DNA of 64,000 nt from Bradysia coprophila (GCF_014529535.1 NC_050737.1:868001-932000), one strand, 5' to 3'. Positions 1 to 15,100 are shown, counted from the first letter of the stretch. Program-made: numbers and translations. The notes: a model not told the origin generated them from the sequence alone.

Positions 1-2634
1 AATGAATTTGCGGAAATATAATTCCTAACGTTCGTGTTCGACTAGAACATGTGTAGTGTAAGTCACTCGGTCACTCAGGTCAATATACCGACAACATTTG
101 TAAGAGCGCGTGTCGAAAAATTCAACCGACTAGTTGAACATTAAGAAATTCTTTCACTTTCTCATAGTGGAAAACAATTAGTCGATTATATCGTCTGTGA
201 TGCCATGTGAACTTGTTGTTTCTCAGCAAACATCCGAACACAGTTATTTCTGCTTTTGAAGTACATTATTGTCATCAAACAGGACATGAATTTGTTGATA
301 ATACCGAAGAAAGGCATTAAGACTTAGCTGAATTTGGTCTACATTTGGGCTTTTAGTGCTGTATTTTCACTGACATCTTTTTAAAAAAATCTTTTTTGAA
401 GTGAGACAACAATAGCCAGTATACAAATGTTTTTTGCTTTCAATAAAAAATAGATTTCTTGTGGCCTTTTGACCAGTTCTGAAAAAAGTCAAGAGTTTGC
501 CTTTTGTATTCTAGATGCTCAAATTGCCACAAACAAATTTGTTTTGTCCTAAATTTTCAAAAATTATTTTTGTGGAAAGATATCAGCAAAGATACAGTGC
601 TTAATAGACGCTTTGATGCAGTCGTCTCAACAAAGCATCACTTCGTCATGAACAAAGAATTTTCCAAAATAAAATACTTACTGCAAGGATTTTTTATGAC
701 GCGATTTTATAACCCGTTTTTGCTGTATCTTCACCGATTTTTTGGGACTTTTTTTTAAGTTTTGAGAATCTCCATGAATTCCAAGTTCTCTGTGGATTTT
801 CTTTGATTTTGAGGATTTTCTGATTTTCTAAGAATGGTTTTTCGGTTGACAAAGGATTTTCCACGTTTTTCCGCCGCTCGAGAAAAGGGGTCAAAAAAAG
901 TCGTAAAATTGAAGGACATCTAATGGATAGCCCGATGTCCTGTCCTCGACGTATTCGATTAAATTTGTAATTGTTTTGATGATTTCGAATGTTTTCAATG
1001 ACTTCGTTATTTATTTTGACAAACACATGTCGCTATTTTCTGCAAGAAAGTTTAAAAGGACATCTCAGTCCTAGTTAGGTATTTGGCCGACCTCTCTTGT
1101 AAATGTAGAGACAATCATTTGGCTTCACGATTAAATCGCATTTACCGAAAGGTGTCCACTTCTTTCAAAGAAAAGCTCTACGACAAATTAAATACAAGTC
1201 GATTAGATGCTGTCAAAAATTTAGAGTGAATGGTCTACATACACGTTTGCGGAATACATCATCCCAATCTCAGATTATAGTGTCAATGGGAACAGGTGAA
1301 CAAATGCTTATAAATTGGCTACCTTCGCTGGAAAAAGAAACCATTTGTCATAACATTAATGAAGTGATAATGTGAATTTTGATGTAATGATGATGATTTT
1401 CAGTTAAAATAACTCCCATCCTGCATGATTTACTACAGAAAATTTGAAACGCGTATTCAAGTCTGTCAAAGAGATTATTCATTCTCTGTGCCACTCGGTA
1501 TGTACTTGAGAGAACGTCGTTTTATTGTTGCCGTTGTTAAAACTGGTTGACAAATTACTATTTTTTTAACATGATGAAAACTTGTGAACATCCGAATAAT
1601 GTTGACTATGTGTATACGTACTGTACGTTGTAATATGCGGATGGTTCGTTTTTTTATTTTATTATTATTTGGTGTGTATGTTATTGTGTGAAGATTTATG
1701 CCCTACTTTTCTAGACAATTTATCAAAAAGTAGACAATGACGAAAGAAAGAAAAATATTATTAGACAAAAAAGAAGAATCGATACTCACGTTCTCCGTGT
1801 ATTTCGTACACTTCTACCCATAAAATTATTATGTAGATGTTTCCACAAACAGCAACAGTGCCTTGGCTTTCTCACATAGAAAAATATTTTAAACAAATTC
1901 TGCTCCTGTTCTTTATATTGGTTTTAAAAAAATTACCATAAAATTGTTCCGCCACAATATAAAATATTCGAGAGACGTGCGTTTTGTTCGAAAATAGGAA
2001 TTATGAATGTGGAATGAGGGCTCTATGCGTGTTTGAATAGTGGTTGATATTTATATTTTGATAGAGGAAGTGCAAAAAAAAAGAAAGTTATGGCTTTGGG
2101 AGTGGGTGAGTCAAGATTGACATGTATGTAAATATATGTGAAAATGTGTCACAGGTCGTGTGTGGTTGTTGTTTTTTTTTTTTGTTCGGCTGAACAATAG
2201 CTGAAGGAGTCAATGTGTCAATGATTGCATAATATATCATTGAAAGGTGAAACACATGGAAAAAGAATAAATTTTGCTCCGTTCAAAAGTCACATATTTG
2301 CATAAATTGTAACATTTGACACGTCGGTCAATAGGTGAGCGAGTATATTAAAACTTCGGTTTCGACCTAATTCTTCAACGTTTTTTGAAAATCGCAACAA
2401 TACTTAAGTTATTGCCCCGTCAAAGGAAAAAAATGCTTGCACTGCTGATCGAAAACCGAAAACATGTATTTTTCTAATGGAAGTGTCTCCAAATACATGA
2501 AAATAAAAATGCGGGGTGTCATTGGAAAAGTAATTGGGTGTGTTTCGGGGCAAATAGGTTCCTATTGGGTTTTAAGTTAATCTACACTGATACGAATTGA
2601 AAAAATATGACTCAGCCACTAGATTGCCCAAGAC
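1..2634. other. AT-rich stretch, no gene seen
   Basis: No open stretch here has good splice sites or a recognisable protein. The 84- and 110-codon open frames around 504-1026 are on opposite strands, overlap, and have low-complexity translations. If the KIND-FERM-PDZ gene at 3931 has further 5' exons they may lie here or left of the window, but I could not find one. Confidence 0.6.
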
Positions 2635-2636
2635 TA

Positions 2637-2853
2637 GTACATTACTGCTATAAGGCTGTATATAAGAGACGTGTACGTATACGAGCTCTTACGCGAGTAT
2701 TAGTACGAGTTTCTTATATATAGCCTTATATCAGTGAGGTATTTTATCGCAGTAGGCAAACATCTCTTTTTCTAGCGATATAATTTTTCTTGCTCGCGCA
2801 AGCACTCGTATACGTACACGTCTCTTATATACAGCCTTATAGCAGTAATGTAC
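2637..2853. mobile_element. TA-flanked MITE (Tc1/mariner-like)
   Basis: A 217-bp palindromic element. Its ends are perfect inverted repeats of nearly 50 bp (2637-2685 against 2806-2853), starting GTACATTACTGC on each strand. Each end is bordered by TA (2635-2636 and 2854-2855), the target duplication expected for Tc1/mariner-type MITEs. A shorter degenerate copy of the terminal repeat lies internally near 2709-2738. Open frames across it are by-products of the palindrome. Confidence 0.82.
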
Positions 2854-2871
2854 TATTACCTTTTTCTGTAG

Positions 2872-3092
2872 ATGAATGTAAACCCAATAAGTACCTATTT
2901 TCCACGAATGTACACACAAATACCTTTCTAATAATGGGAGATGCATACGATTTCCGTAGGTCTCCTTTCAAAAGAATCCCTCATACCATACCGTTTGTGA
3001 CTGACATTAATGGTGAGACATTTTCTTACGTGGAGACGGTGGAGACCAATTTCAGGGAAATAATCAATTACAAAATTGCGGATCAATATTGA
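2872..3092 (+). CDS. possible 3' exon, product unknown
   Basis: A 73-codon open stretch follows a plausible acceptor (TTTTTCTGTAG at 2861-2871) and ends in TGA directly followed by AATAAA (3093-3098), as a compact last exon would. The translation is not low-complexity (it contains FLIMGDAYDFRRSPFKRIPH and a tail with FSYVETVETNFREIINYK), but I do not recognise a family. It abuts the MITE at 2853. No matching upstream exon was found, so it may be a gene fragment or chance. Confidence 0.3.
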
Positions 3093-3098
3093 AATAAA

Positions 3099-3930
3099 TT
3101 GTTGCTTTCTGCTTTTGCTCGCTTAGACTTGATCAAACTCCTGATTGTTGGTTCATTTGGCTGTAACCAACAGTCATATCCATGACTTGAACAAATTATT
3201 TTCAATTAATGAATATGACAATACAAGGTGGTCAATAGACGTAAATAAAACTACAACAAAAAGGAGCGTTTAATCAATTCCAAGCGACCTACTACTTGCT
3301 ACAAGTAAATGTAATAATGTCCGCCAAAGCTGTAATTGGACTTACGCCGCCCCGTTTAGGTCTTCGGTTACTTTTTAACAATTAAAAGTGGGAGGAGCTG
3401 TCATTGTTTGATCGTAAACGGAGAGCTATACGGCGTAGGTGCGTGGAAACCCTAAAACTTATTTTTACCTCAGTCAGGGATCGTGCAATCGTGCCAGTCA
3501 AACATGACCTGATTTTTTCGATTAATTCAAATGGAAAATTTAACTCACAAAAAGCGATATGGATATGGCATCACGCACCAATAAATATGCATCATGTCGA
3601 ATGTGTTGCGGATTATGCTGATATGTCGTTATACCTACCAATAAATTTAATAAATTCGACATTACAAAATGTCTATAAAACATAACACATTTAACAATTA
3701 GTACAAACCCTTTACCAATAACACAAAAAACAAAACAAAATCCACCTCCCGCGCCTCACGCAAACATGACGCAGAACGTAACACCACTATTTTAATGTAA
3801 AATTATTTTAAAATAAATATAAATGTCATCCGCTTTCAAAACGAATGATATTATAATTCACATACGATGCATGTCAAAAATATTTATACAAATATTTTCA
3901 TCATCGCGTAATTTGTTATCTCTTCAACAG
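3099..3930. other. intergenic or intronic, no gene seen
   Basis: The 93-codon frame at 3404-3685 has no recognisable motif, start context or splice sites. The end of this stretch is the pyrimidine-rich acceptor (TCTCTTCAACAG, 3919-3930) of the first confident exon of the KIND-FERM-PDZ gene. Confidence 0.5.
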
Positions 3931-6900
3931 ATGTGGATCTACAGTCTTGGCATCACTCTATATAAAGCTATACCCTCGACATCCGGAATAACTCCAACAA
4001 ATAGAACAATATCCGGCAGCCTTACGAAAATTAATAACGACAGAGAGAATGATGACGTTGCCGTTCAAGCACCTGTGCCATCCACTGCTATCCGCACAGA
4101 CATGACAATGTACCATCATAATCATTCCAATGAGCTTGATAAAATGTTGACGTCATTGGACTGTGTTATATCAGCGATGTGTGCGCCGAAGCTTCACAAT
4201 CGTGCCAGTTTAATGTATTTACTCGATGTAAGTTGTGATTTTCTTTTTGTTATCATTGATTACTCATACTCATACCGTTATTCCTGTATGTGCTTTTTGG
4301 TCGTGATTTTCATTTTTTTCTTCTTTATTTTCATGAGAAAAAAATCCGTCTTCTTTAGTCATAAACAAAACGACATTGATTTGATTATAATAGGAGCGTA
4401 ATACATGTGCTACCACGAAACGGCTGTAAATAATCTTTTTACTTAACTTCCTTGTCAAAGAATAAATTGAATGAGACGAAGATAATAAATGTAGCCATAA
4501 ATTTAGTAATCTGAATATTTTGTGTCTAGCAGAGAGCGGTTTTTTTTCGGGTGAAACGTTCAACCCAGTAGACGTAGAAGTATTATATTTTGCACCGTTA
4601 CCGAATAAAATCTGAAGAAAAAAAATCGCGGGGTTATAATATACGACCGATACCATAAAATCAACACGAATTATTAAAATGAAATTCAAAATTTATATTT
4701 ATTTTACCATAAACCACATCTAGCATCCACATGAAATTGGGACGGAGTACAGAGACAAAAAGCTTAAAAAAAAGTTTTCGTTTAGCTTTAATAAATAACA
4801 TTTTCTGCAGCGCACAACTACAATGCGACGTTAAATACGACCATAATTTTGCTTTTGTTTAGTGATGAGGTTCAATTTTTCAACACAAATCTTTAGTAAA
4901 TTTTCAATCATTTGTATCGAAACGTTTCATTCGGATGTCATTCTTTTCAAGCACTTTTTTCGACGATTTGAGCATGTAATAGTATGTTATATACTTGGTC
5001 AAGAAAGTGAGCCATGATTGCACGAGTTTAAATGTGTGCGTGAGTACATATCTGAGTGAAGGTTTGTGAAACGAGTGGAGGCGAAGCTGGACCGAGTGAA
5101 ATAACTTCACACGAGAATATGTTTGGGCGCACACATTCAAAATAGTGTTTATGACTCACTTATTTGGCCAACTATTTTATCACATAAGCGTTCGGTACTG
5201 TTGAAACCATGTCTCGAAAACTGAATTTTGTAAATGATGAACATAGTCGCTTAAAAGAATCAGTTTTCGAAACAAAGCCGAGTTCAGTAAGGGCGAGAAC
5301 CCAGTGTGACTAATCGATTAGATGAAATGATGGCCAATACTTATGTGGGTCGAGTTTTTGTTTTCAATTGATTATATCTAGTGACAGCAGTCAGAAATAG
5401 AGATGCATCCGTCATCGAGAACGATGGCCAAAATATGCGATGATTTCTGGCTGATGCTCTCTAAAAGTAGCAAAATTTATACTAGATCTGAGAGACTTGG
5501 TATCAGACTTTTCGGACAAAAAACAACAGAAGTAATAGTACATCTCGTACCTAGGACTAAAAGTCTAAAGTCTAAAAGCCGATGGCGAATCGAATACCCT
5601 AAAAAAAGACTTTTAGTCCGTGGTACGAATAATATTTTTCATATCCGACAGAGAAAAAGTGCCAAGACACGTAATTTGGTTTGATGTTCAGAAGAGCAGA
5701 TCCTCTTAAAATATTTTGTTCGTTCTTCAAAGGTTGCTCTTTCTTTAAATTACGAATTTAAACTTTGATGCAGATTATACGCCACGATGCGTCGAAGGTA
5801 TAATTTCCGAAATGGCATATTTTCTGTGTTTGCATCTTAATTACAATCTTTTCATATCTGAGTGTTTGTAGGTGCCGTTCAAATTTTCATGCACTTTCTT
5901 CTCGTTGTGACCTTTTTGGCGATTTTATCTCGTATCTGATTACCAGTAATCACGAAACTAATTGGATTATTGAAGCATCTATTCCTATGGAAAACTTAGG
6001 GTGCCATGGTCAGATTGTGAAATCTTTAATAGATATAAATGTTTCATACTTAATTCCAGAACGAATTTACGGAACCAAGTTAAGTCACCGATGAACTCAC
6101 TATTCTATTTACAAATTTTTCTACTACAGTAAAATGAAACTGTTGCATCATTAAATGACGACTTGTTTGCATGTTACACACCCACACACAAATTTACACT
6201 ATTTACGAACAGAGGCATACATTGCTTACATTCAGTAATGAAAAGCGTAGATAATGTCATTTCACTCGGTTTTCTTTCAGAGGTTGAAAAGGTAATGTGT
6301 ATATGTTAACTTCCGCATGCCCTTTTTGAGTGTCATACATTTTTTTTGTAGAAAAAGTATGTCGTAACGACAGAAATAAATAAAAGGCTGCCATACAGGT
6401 CTTACAATATTTAAACAACAAAAGTTTTCCCCCGCTCCACAAGTAAATTCTTTTTCCGTATAACACAATGAAAGAAAAAAATTAAAGAAAATTTAGCAGA
6501 ACAGCTTCTTTTACCGTTTTATGTATAATTGATGCTTTCGCGTACAAAAACAGCATCATTTTGTGATGAAAACGTTAAGTTTATGAAATGTTCCTGAATC
6601 CTAATGTCGTCCAAAATAAAACATTAACGTTAGGCATACCACCCAGCCGAAGCCATTGTTTTATATTAAAAAATACTAAAAAGAAGTCGTCAATTAAATA
6701 AAATTCACCGAACAAAAAGGTAGGCAATTTTATCCAATATTTTATATACCTACTCTATACACCCCGAAATGACGCACGATATGTAGTTTTTGTTTTTGTT
6801 TCATAGCTGTTCAGCAAAGTCATTGTACTCATTGTTATTGTCTTAAGGATCATCATTATTAGGTGAAATGATGGCTGTATAAGTACGTTTGAGTTTTTAT

Positions 6901-9139
6901 TCTCGAATTGAATTGATTGTTGATATTTTGGTTTTGTAAAGGTTACCCAGGAGTGCCTTTAATTTATTACACACACACAAAGACAGGAAAAAAGCTCAAA
7001 GAAGAATAAAGGTACACAATCATTTCGACTTCTTTTATGTGTTTCATTTTATGGCCATAGATAAATTTGTTGGAATGTCTTTTCCGCTACTATAGCTGCT
7101 CAAAGATGAATTCGATATTACTAAGAATGAAAAATTTGGCTTTCAAGTATTCCTATGGTTTCAGGTTAGTTCGAAGTATTGCCAAAGAGCTTGGCCGAGA
7201 AACAATACGAAATGCTAGGATGTTTACAGTTGAGGCTACAAATGACGTAAAGGGGATAAATAGAAGAAATGTAACGGAAGGAGTGTTCGAACTGTTCGAA
7301 TAATTGTGCAATAATAACTCAATTTTCAGTTAACGTTAGCCAAGTTTGTGTCTAAGTTTGATGTTTTACCAACTAACACAAACACAACGCTTCTACGTAT
7401 TTATACGAGTTTCATAGTCACGCGTACATGCATAACAAAACCATATAATCACTAGTACGCATAATGTGATTGCATGAATGGCACAGCTGGTAAAACAGCT
7501 GAAGTAAACTTAGACGCAAATTCGGTTGCCATTAACTGTATTCCACTTAATTCAAAAAGTTTTGTGTTACTCGTCTACTCGCTAAATAGTCACTGATCCC
7601 ATCCGGTATGGGCGGGTTATCGAAGTTTCGCTAGATGAGATATTAGAACAGGTAAGCACTATGTGTATACATTGTGCCAGGAATAAATAATTAATTGTTC
7701 GAAAAATCGTTGCGAGAACAATAATTTTTGTTCAAATAACTATTTCGTCGTTCACTTTGTTTCTGCGTTATAATAGAGATTGTAAACAGCAATAACCGAA
7801 AAGTTGTACGAAAGCGCAAATAGAATAGCGTCGATAAATAAAAGTAAAATCTATGCTCGCTCTTGTGCTGTTTTGTGTAAATAATAATATGAATGATGGG
7901 ATGATATATTAATTTCGAGCTGTATGTCAAGCATTTTTATTGTTCCCTTAGCCTTCCTTCCTTTTTTTCGGTCTTAAGAATGAAATGATAGGAATCTTTT
8001 CGTTTAATAAATAAAGAAATTCCTTCGTTTCACTTCAATTTATTATAAAATTGCGTGTGCGTGCATGCATACTCATAATACAAACCCGAACATTCACAAC
8101 AATGAACTGTACTGTGTTGTGCACGCATCCTATCTTTCTTTTAAATTGGTGAATGAAGATGTAGAGTAATTGTCACAAATATTTCCAGTAATATTTTGGT
8201 CGCCAGGAAGAGGATGTATTTGCATGAGATGTAAATAAATCACATCCAGAACTTTGTAATCAAAATAATTTTCTCTCGATTTTTATTGACTTATCACCCA
8301 TGTTCATTGCCCATCCCATCAATAACAGATTCTCGATGAACAAATACATAACCCAAAATTAGGTGTCTCATTCTTGCTTATAATCTAAATAACCGCTAAA
8401 CATCACAACAAGCTGAGTTAATTTTTAGTTATTGCTATGGACATTCAGATTGTCCAATGTCTATTTTACATAAATGAATGCGTTTCGTGGGCAAGCTATT
8501 AGTTCTCATTCACGTAGAATTTATTCGTGCACAGCATCGAAATTAGCGTAATGTTGATGCGGTGATGTAGTATAAGAAACACCCAGAACAGTGAACAGCA
8601 AAAGAAAAATTAAAGGACCATTATAATTCGGTAAAGCTACGTCGGTCAGCCAATTAATTTCAAAAGTGTTGTTTATAAATTCGGAAGCTAAAACTGATAA
8701 TGTAACGCTGGAGGTGAGTTCGCCTTAATGCCGAATAGTTTTTACCCATTTGCGAAACGACCAATAAATTTCCATCGACGTTCACTTAATCAATCGCTCT
8801 ACCGTATCTTTACCGAAAATAGAGTGTATGCCAATCAGAATCATGCAAAATTTTCAAACTTTAGATGCCTCTTTGGCATAGAACGTTGTATGAATCTCGG
8901 CGTAAACTACTTTATTAGACTCACGATGTGTAATATGACACATCTAGAGTCTAATAAAGTACTTCGCACTCGATGTCATAAATAACTATTTCAATGACAA
9001 TTTATGGGTGACTAAAACGTATCAAATAGTTAGATGTGTTGCGTGGTTTTTATACACATTTTCTGCAATAGTAAAATGATAAATATGTTCATCGTAACAC
9101 TATAGCGGATTTTTATTATTTTAAACTTTTACTCGACAG

Positions 9140-9171
<32 letters not shown>

Positions 9172-12100
9172 GGCATGTTCTGTTTATCGGAAACAGTGAG
9201 CACGTCGTAACATAAAAACATGTAGAGTTTTCCGCTTCACATAAAATCGGTAAAAGAAAAATTATTTTAACATCATCGTTCTGTTTCTTGCTTTCCATGT
9301 TTCAGCGGGATCATTAAATTGATGCACAGTTTTTACTGTTTAGAGACGAAACAAGGAAAAATCTCAACGTTTCGAATAGTGTTTCTATCCTCAATATTAT
9401 ATATCTAAAACAGCAAATAACAAAAAATCAATGCCTGAGTACCGAAAACACCTTTTTTCATGAACAGACTTCTCGTGTGTTCTTTCCCCATCGGTTCGGG
9501 CAAACTTTATGATAATAAATAATATCGTCCCACGAAGCGACATCATATTATTACTTGTTTGATTTGGTTCTACTTTTTGAGACCCTTGGTACGCTGAGTG
9601 ACAAGCAGCGGAATTAGTATCCTTCCTGAATCTGAGCTTAAATTCGCCTGACGCGAACCGATTCAATCAGCTTTTTTTGTAAACAGATCTGACAATCGAT
9701 TGAAATTTGTCTACGGTTGAGTTCTGAATTCTCACACTGACAACTCAACGCTACAGGACTGAGTTGTTTTAAATTTCACACTCATCGTCATTGCTGCTAG
9801 CGAGGAAAATAACTATTCTGTTTCAGTTTTTACATTTCGCATGGTTTCTGTAGCTATAAATAAACATCATACCTAACATTATTATGTCCCTGATGAGTGA
9901 TGTTGCTCTTCAAATCCAAGTAGTTTTCATGTTGGTGCAACTATTTTTTCGTTTTTCATTTTCCTTACACTTTTTTCATATTTATTGAAGTTCAGGCCTT
10001 GCGACGTTAATGAATTTGACGATTAAGAGTGATTTCGCCAAACCTTCAGGTGATTGGGGAACAAGCGGTCTCCGATTTTAATAAGTGATAGCTCGTTGGA
10101 TTCAATTCTAGGGAACGGAACACGTATCTTTTACTTTTTCTTAAAAAAAATTGTTTTCTGTGAAAAGCGTTCAAAAGTAAAGACATGTCAGAGGGTACAT
10201 AAAACAGTTTTTCGACAATAACTCAAAAAAAAATTATTTTAAATTGTTGTAATGTTGTACGAATGTTGACCTTGTAAGACCTACAGGTAGAGTATACGCA
10301 CCGCTTGGTACTAGTAGATCCACGAGAGTTATAACTAAAAATATAGTGAATGTTAGGAGAGTCCGCCTTCTCCGCAGCTTCGATATTCCACGGAACTGAG
10401 TATGGGGTGTTGCAGCTGGTCTCACCCACTATCGTTCCACATATAAATGAACCCACTTTTGTGTTGCAAGCCTACAGAAGTGCTGGAAAAAAAGTTGGTG
10501 CCAAAATGTAGATTTTTCCTTCTTTCTGAGGGCCCAACTGCCGGAACAGCATCTGGAACGGTACTACGGCAATCATTTTTTATCGTCTACTATTCTTTTA
10601 CCTTATGAATAGAAAAACGCTTCGCTATGTCGCGAATATATGTCGTTAAAACAGATCCACTATTAGTAATATCACGAGAAAAAATCTTTATCTGTCTAGA
10701 ACGATAATCTCGAGCTTATCCCTCTAGGGAGTTTTTGTTTATCTCGATGTATCTGTTCTCGACAGATAAAATATGATATGCACCTATTGCTAGACTGTTA
10801 TTTTGACGTGTAGGCATTATGGCCCACGCCTTCGGCTAGGTCAATAATGTCCTACACGTCAAAATATCAATCTTGGCAACAGGTGCATAATATATATTAT
10901 CGCATACACGGTGTGATTCCCCGAAAAAATTATTCACCTAGGATATATAAACAAACATTATACTTCTGTAAATTGTCAAAGTGTCATTCGCATATCTTGT
11001 TGTCTCGTTTTCGCTTATGCGATAAAAAAGAATATGCACGTATGACAAGCCGTCTCGGCAAGCCTCGACCGCTTTGTCATACGTGCATAATATTTATAAA
11101 TTTTTCTCAGAGGATTTTAGTCAAATAGAAAGTTAGCGTATAGCACATGACCTCAGGAGCCCGGAACAGTAATTATTTTTATCTGTCTAGAACGATAATC
11201 TCGAGCTTATCCCTCTAGGGAGTTTTTGTTTATCTCGATATATCTGTTCTCGACAGATAAAATATGATATGCACCTATTGCCAGACTGTTATTTTGACGT
11301 GTAGGCATTATGACCCACGCCTTCGGCTAGGGCAATAATGTCCTACACGTCAAAATACCAATCTTGGCAACAGGTGCATAATATATATTACAATTGGACC
11401 AATATTTGCTACGCGACAGGAGTTTCGAAAACCATTTGATCATATCGTTTAAGGTTGTATAGTCTGACATTTCTCTGTGATTAAAAAAAAAACTGTAAAC
11501 TGTATCCATACTATTACTACTAACGTTTTAAACACCTGAAGATGATCTTACCATAAAACACTTACAGTCATGAAAGTCTTTACATTTTAATCTCTGGTGA
11601 GTCCACGTGCAGGGGTCAAAACTTTTCGTTTGCAAACTATTTCCAGGGTCCAGAGCGCTGAATAGGCTAGACGCAGCACTGTTCAATTATTTAACAAAAT
11701 CAATATTGATCGAACAGACACAAGTTGTTTGCGTATATTATAATCGAATTGTCACCAATAATTTAATATGCAATAATTAATGTACAGGGAGCGTCGGAAG
11801 CGAGTTTGGGATTTTCAACAGTGGTTGTTGCCGTTATATATGTAAAGTTAATTAAATATTTAACCCAACGATATTTACTGTAAACTATATTTATTGTTTG
11901 TGATGTGATTCTTGCTAGGTCTGCCAACAATTGAGATATTTTTTGCATATTCCTTTGAAAATCATACATATTCTTTACAATAAGTGACTCTGCTACACTT
12001 CGTACAGACTGGAGGCATTTTGAATCAATCAAGAGTCCTGTGTATAACTTTGTCGACAACTTGAAACTTTTACTTTCGAAAGATTGAAGAGGATTTCAAA

Positions 12101-15100
12101 ATTATTTCTTGTTTGAAGTTCCAATATTAAAAATAATGCAATTTCGAATTTACAGAAGGAATTTATATTCCTGGTCATGGTCAACCATGTCAATCCAGAA
12201 TCCGATTAGAAATCAATCAAATTGACTGTTAAAATTACAACCAATTATACAGTAAAGGACAATCAAATTGAGTCGAAATTTGCTTCAGCTGATTCACACA
12301 TACAAACAAAACTAGCTATGCTTAGTGTAATTGTGGGAAAGAGTTATCGAAGCAAGCTGCTAAAAACACTCTTGGTCACAAAATTACTACCTCATGTAAT
12401 GAGCAGAGCAGCATCCAATTTTATTACTACCCTTTACACCTCTCGACTTCTACACCTCTCGAATTTAGTCATGTAAAAAGTACTGAAAAAACGTTGTTAA
12501 GGCTTAACAGATTTTAAGCTCGGTACATAAAACTATTAATGCTAAGTATATAAATACAAGTACTTATGGTAAAATATTGCGCAGAATAGACAGTGACACT
12601 TATTCTCGATTTCACCACTGTCACACATAAAAATTAGCCCTTTCGTCACCAAAAAATAAAAAATAGCAACGTCTCACTTGAAGGTGAAAGGTGAAGGGGA
12701 AACAATGACTGCAGCAAACACAATGTATTTGCCGTACAGATCGGCCACTTCATTTTTCTCGAACGCATTTCCACAAGCTAGTCATTTGATTTTTCCCACA
12801 ATTGAATTTCCGGTAATTTCATCAAAATTTTCTTTATCTGAAAGTTTATATAAATGATATCATCGGAGTCGAACGGTATGTGTGATAGTAAATATATGAA
12901 CCAGTTGGTATTATATAGCCACTCATAGAACACAAAATGTGATATTAAAGGAGCTAAACACTTTAACCTCTTCGACATTACCCCGTGGGAAAACAATACT
13001 TTCGCCACGTTCCCATTACCGTTGTTGGAATTTCCTTTGGTATACAAAAAAAATGTTATGCGGCAAATGAGTGGCACAAAAGTATTCAATCAACTTGACT
13101 ATGTCGTTTAATATTTCTCCTTTTTTCTTTGTCAGTGTCGTTGACTCACTGCACAAAAAGCAATATCCTTTCGTTGGGTATTTCTCCGATATTCGATAAA
13201 TGTTTTTCATACAAAACGATGAAGTTCCTAGAATAATACCAACGAGCAAAATGGCATGAAAATTTAGTTCGCTTCTACTGTTCTCATAGTATGTATTAAT
13301 TACATTTAATTATATGTGTAGACGGTACAAATTGTACGTAAGACATATGATTGCTACTCCCTTACCCTGTATTTGATAAAGGAACGTTGTTTGATGTACA
13401 AGAAATGAAAATGATTGTATTGTAGGAATGATTCACCCCCTGGACACTTCGACAAAAAACGTATGTGAATAGCGTGAATGGACTGATTCGAAAATGTTAA
13501 TGTTTAAATTATGTGACATTGACTCACCTAGCAAGTACTTGTTCATCCAATTTAACATTAATAAGAACTTCTTTGTCATTGATTTTATTGAATTTCTTTT
13601 CATATTTCGAAACACTGTTATTGATTGCGGTCGATATCCCTTCGTTTGATGTAGATTATCCTGTCGACAAAGACTATTATCCAATTCATTTGAATCTTGA
13701 TTTTTTTCCCCGACCAAACGACTGCTCGAGGATTCGTTGTAAAGTTTATCTTATTGAAATCATGTCTTTTCAAAGAATTTAAAAATTCCTCAATGTGTTT
13801 GCTCGACTGTTGCATGACATTTCTTATGTCTCTGTGAGATAAGCTTTCGAAATATAGTTTCGAAAATATTCGTTAATGTGGAGTGTGCGGACATCTATCG
13901 TTGGTGTAAATATACCTCAACGATCGTGTAGTTTGCAGCAGGTCAGGCGTAAAGAAATGTATAATCGAACCCAGATTTCGTGAAATATATTTTGTGTTTT
14001 TGTCGTAACATCCAGCGAATTAGTACACTGATAAAAAAATTTCGTCAACATACGTCCAGTATGTATGAAATAGCTGGCAGACAGCTTCATTTCTGCTTCG
14101 GATATGTATATTCCAACGTCTGACACGTACATTCCAACGTCTGACATTTATATCGTTCATGTTCGACGTATAAATATACGAGTTACACGAATAGTCTCGA
14201 GCAGTATGTATAATTATACGTCGGACATGTACGATATACATGTCAGACGTTGGAATATACATATACGAAGTAAGGCAGAAATGAAGCTGTCTGCCAGCAA
14301 TTTCATACATACAGCTGAATTTTTTTATAAAAATAATTTTTGACCGTTAAAAATTAGAATTTTGTATGAAAATTCAAATTTTTTTTCGTTGTTATGTTGG
14401 ATTTCCACACAAGCCTGTGTGTCAAAATTATTTTTATAAAAAAATTAAGCTGTACTGGACGTATGTTCACGAATTTTTTTTAATCAGTGTAGTGAATTAA
14501 GATCATCGAACGATTATAATCCTGATTGTTATCAATTAATCAAATGTTATCAAATGTAATTCAATTATCTCCAATGAGTACAGTTCAGAAGCTGATTACA
14601 AAACCGAGGGACCGATATTTGTAAATAGACAAAAGATTTTCAAAAATATAGTCCTTTGAAGTTCAAATAATTTTCTGAAGATTTTCTTTGCCGTTTTTAC
14701 TCAATTTTCAAGGATTTACAAAAAAATTCCATTTTTTTTAGCTTTGAGGATTTTCTAATTTTCACAAATTTTCAAAGGATTTTTTTTTATTAGAAAGAGG
14801 ATTTTCTTGTTTATCCGTTCCTTGGGCTTAGAACTCTCTATCTCTCTCTCTATATCTCTCGTATGCTCTGCTCTAATGGTAATTTATTATAATATCTCCA
14901 GCAGCTATATCCATCCACAATAGCGTTTGCTATATTTGTATTACAATACATTTTTCAATAAAATTTTTATAAAATTAATTATTTAATGAAATTCACTTTT
15001 TTGCAATTTATTTTAATTGTATTTTTTCGTACGTTCAAGCTTTTTCCGGAACAGCAGTTAATGTATTTGGAACAAAGAGAAGCAATTTTTTTTTTCATTT

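Larger units (their letters stand above)
4228..10686. other. first intron of the KIND-FERM-PDZ gene, left part
   Basis: The donor GTAAGT is at 4228. The flanking exons are both phase 0, so no coding exon is required in between. The open frames of 60-139 codons scattered here carry no recognisable domains. Visible structure is limited to a TA dinucleotide run (about 9139-9166) and a short hairpin at 8908-8961. Confidence 0.6.

Noticed and set aside
2731..2946. 71-codon minus-strand frame
   Set aside because: It runs through the inverted repeats of the MITE at 2637-2853.
3404..3685. Upstream exon of the KIND-FERM-PDZ gene
   Set aside because: The translation has no KIND-like residues and there are no suitable splice borders.
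10847..11128. 93-codon frame
   Set aside because: It reads through hairpin repeats, with no start context or family similarity.
14020..14343. Overlapping frames on both strands with repeated motifs
   Set aside because: They arise from the inner palindrome of the MITE at 14026-14489.
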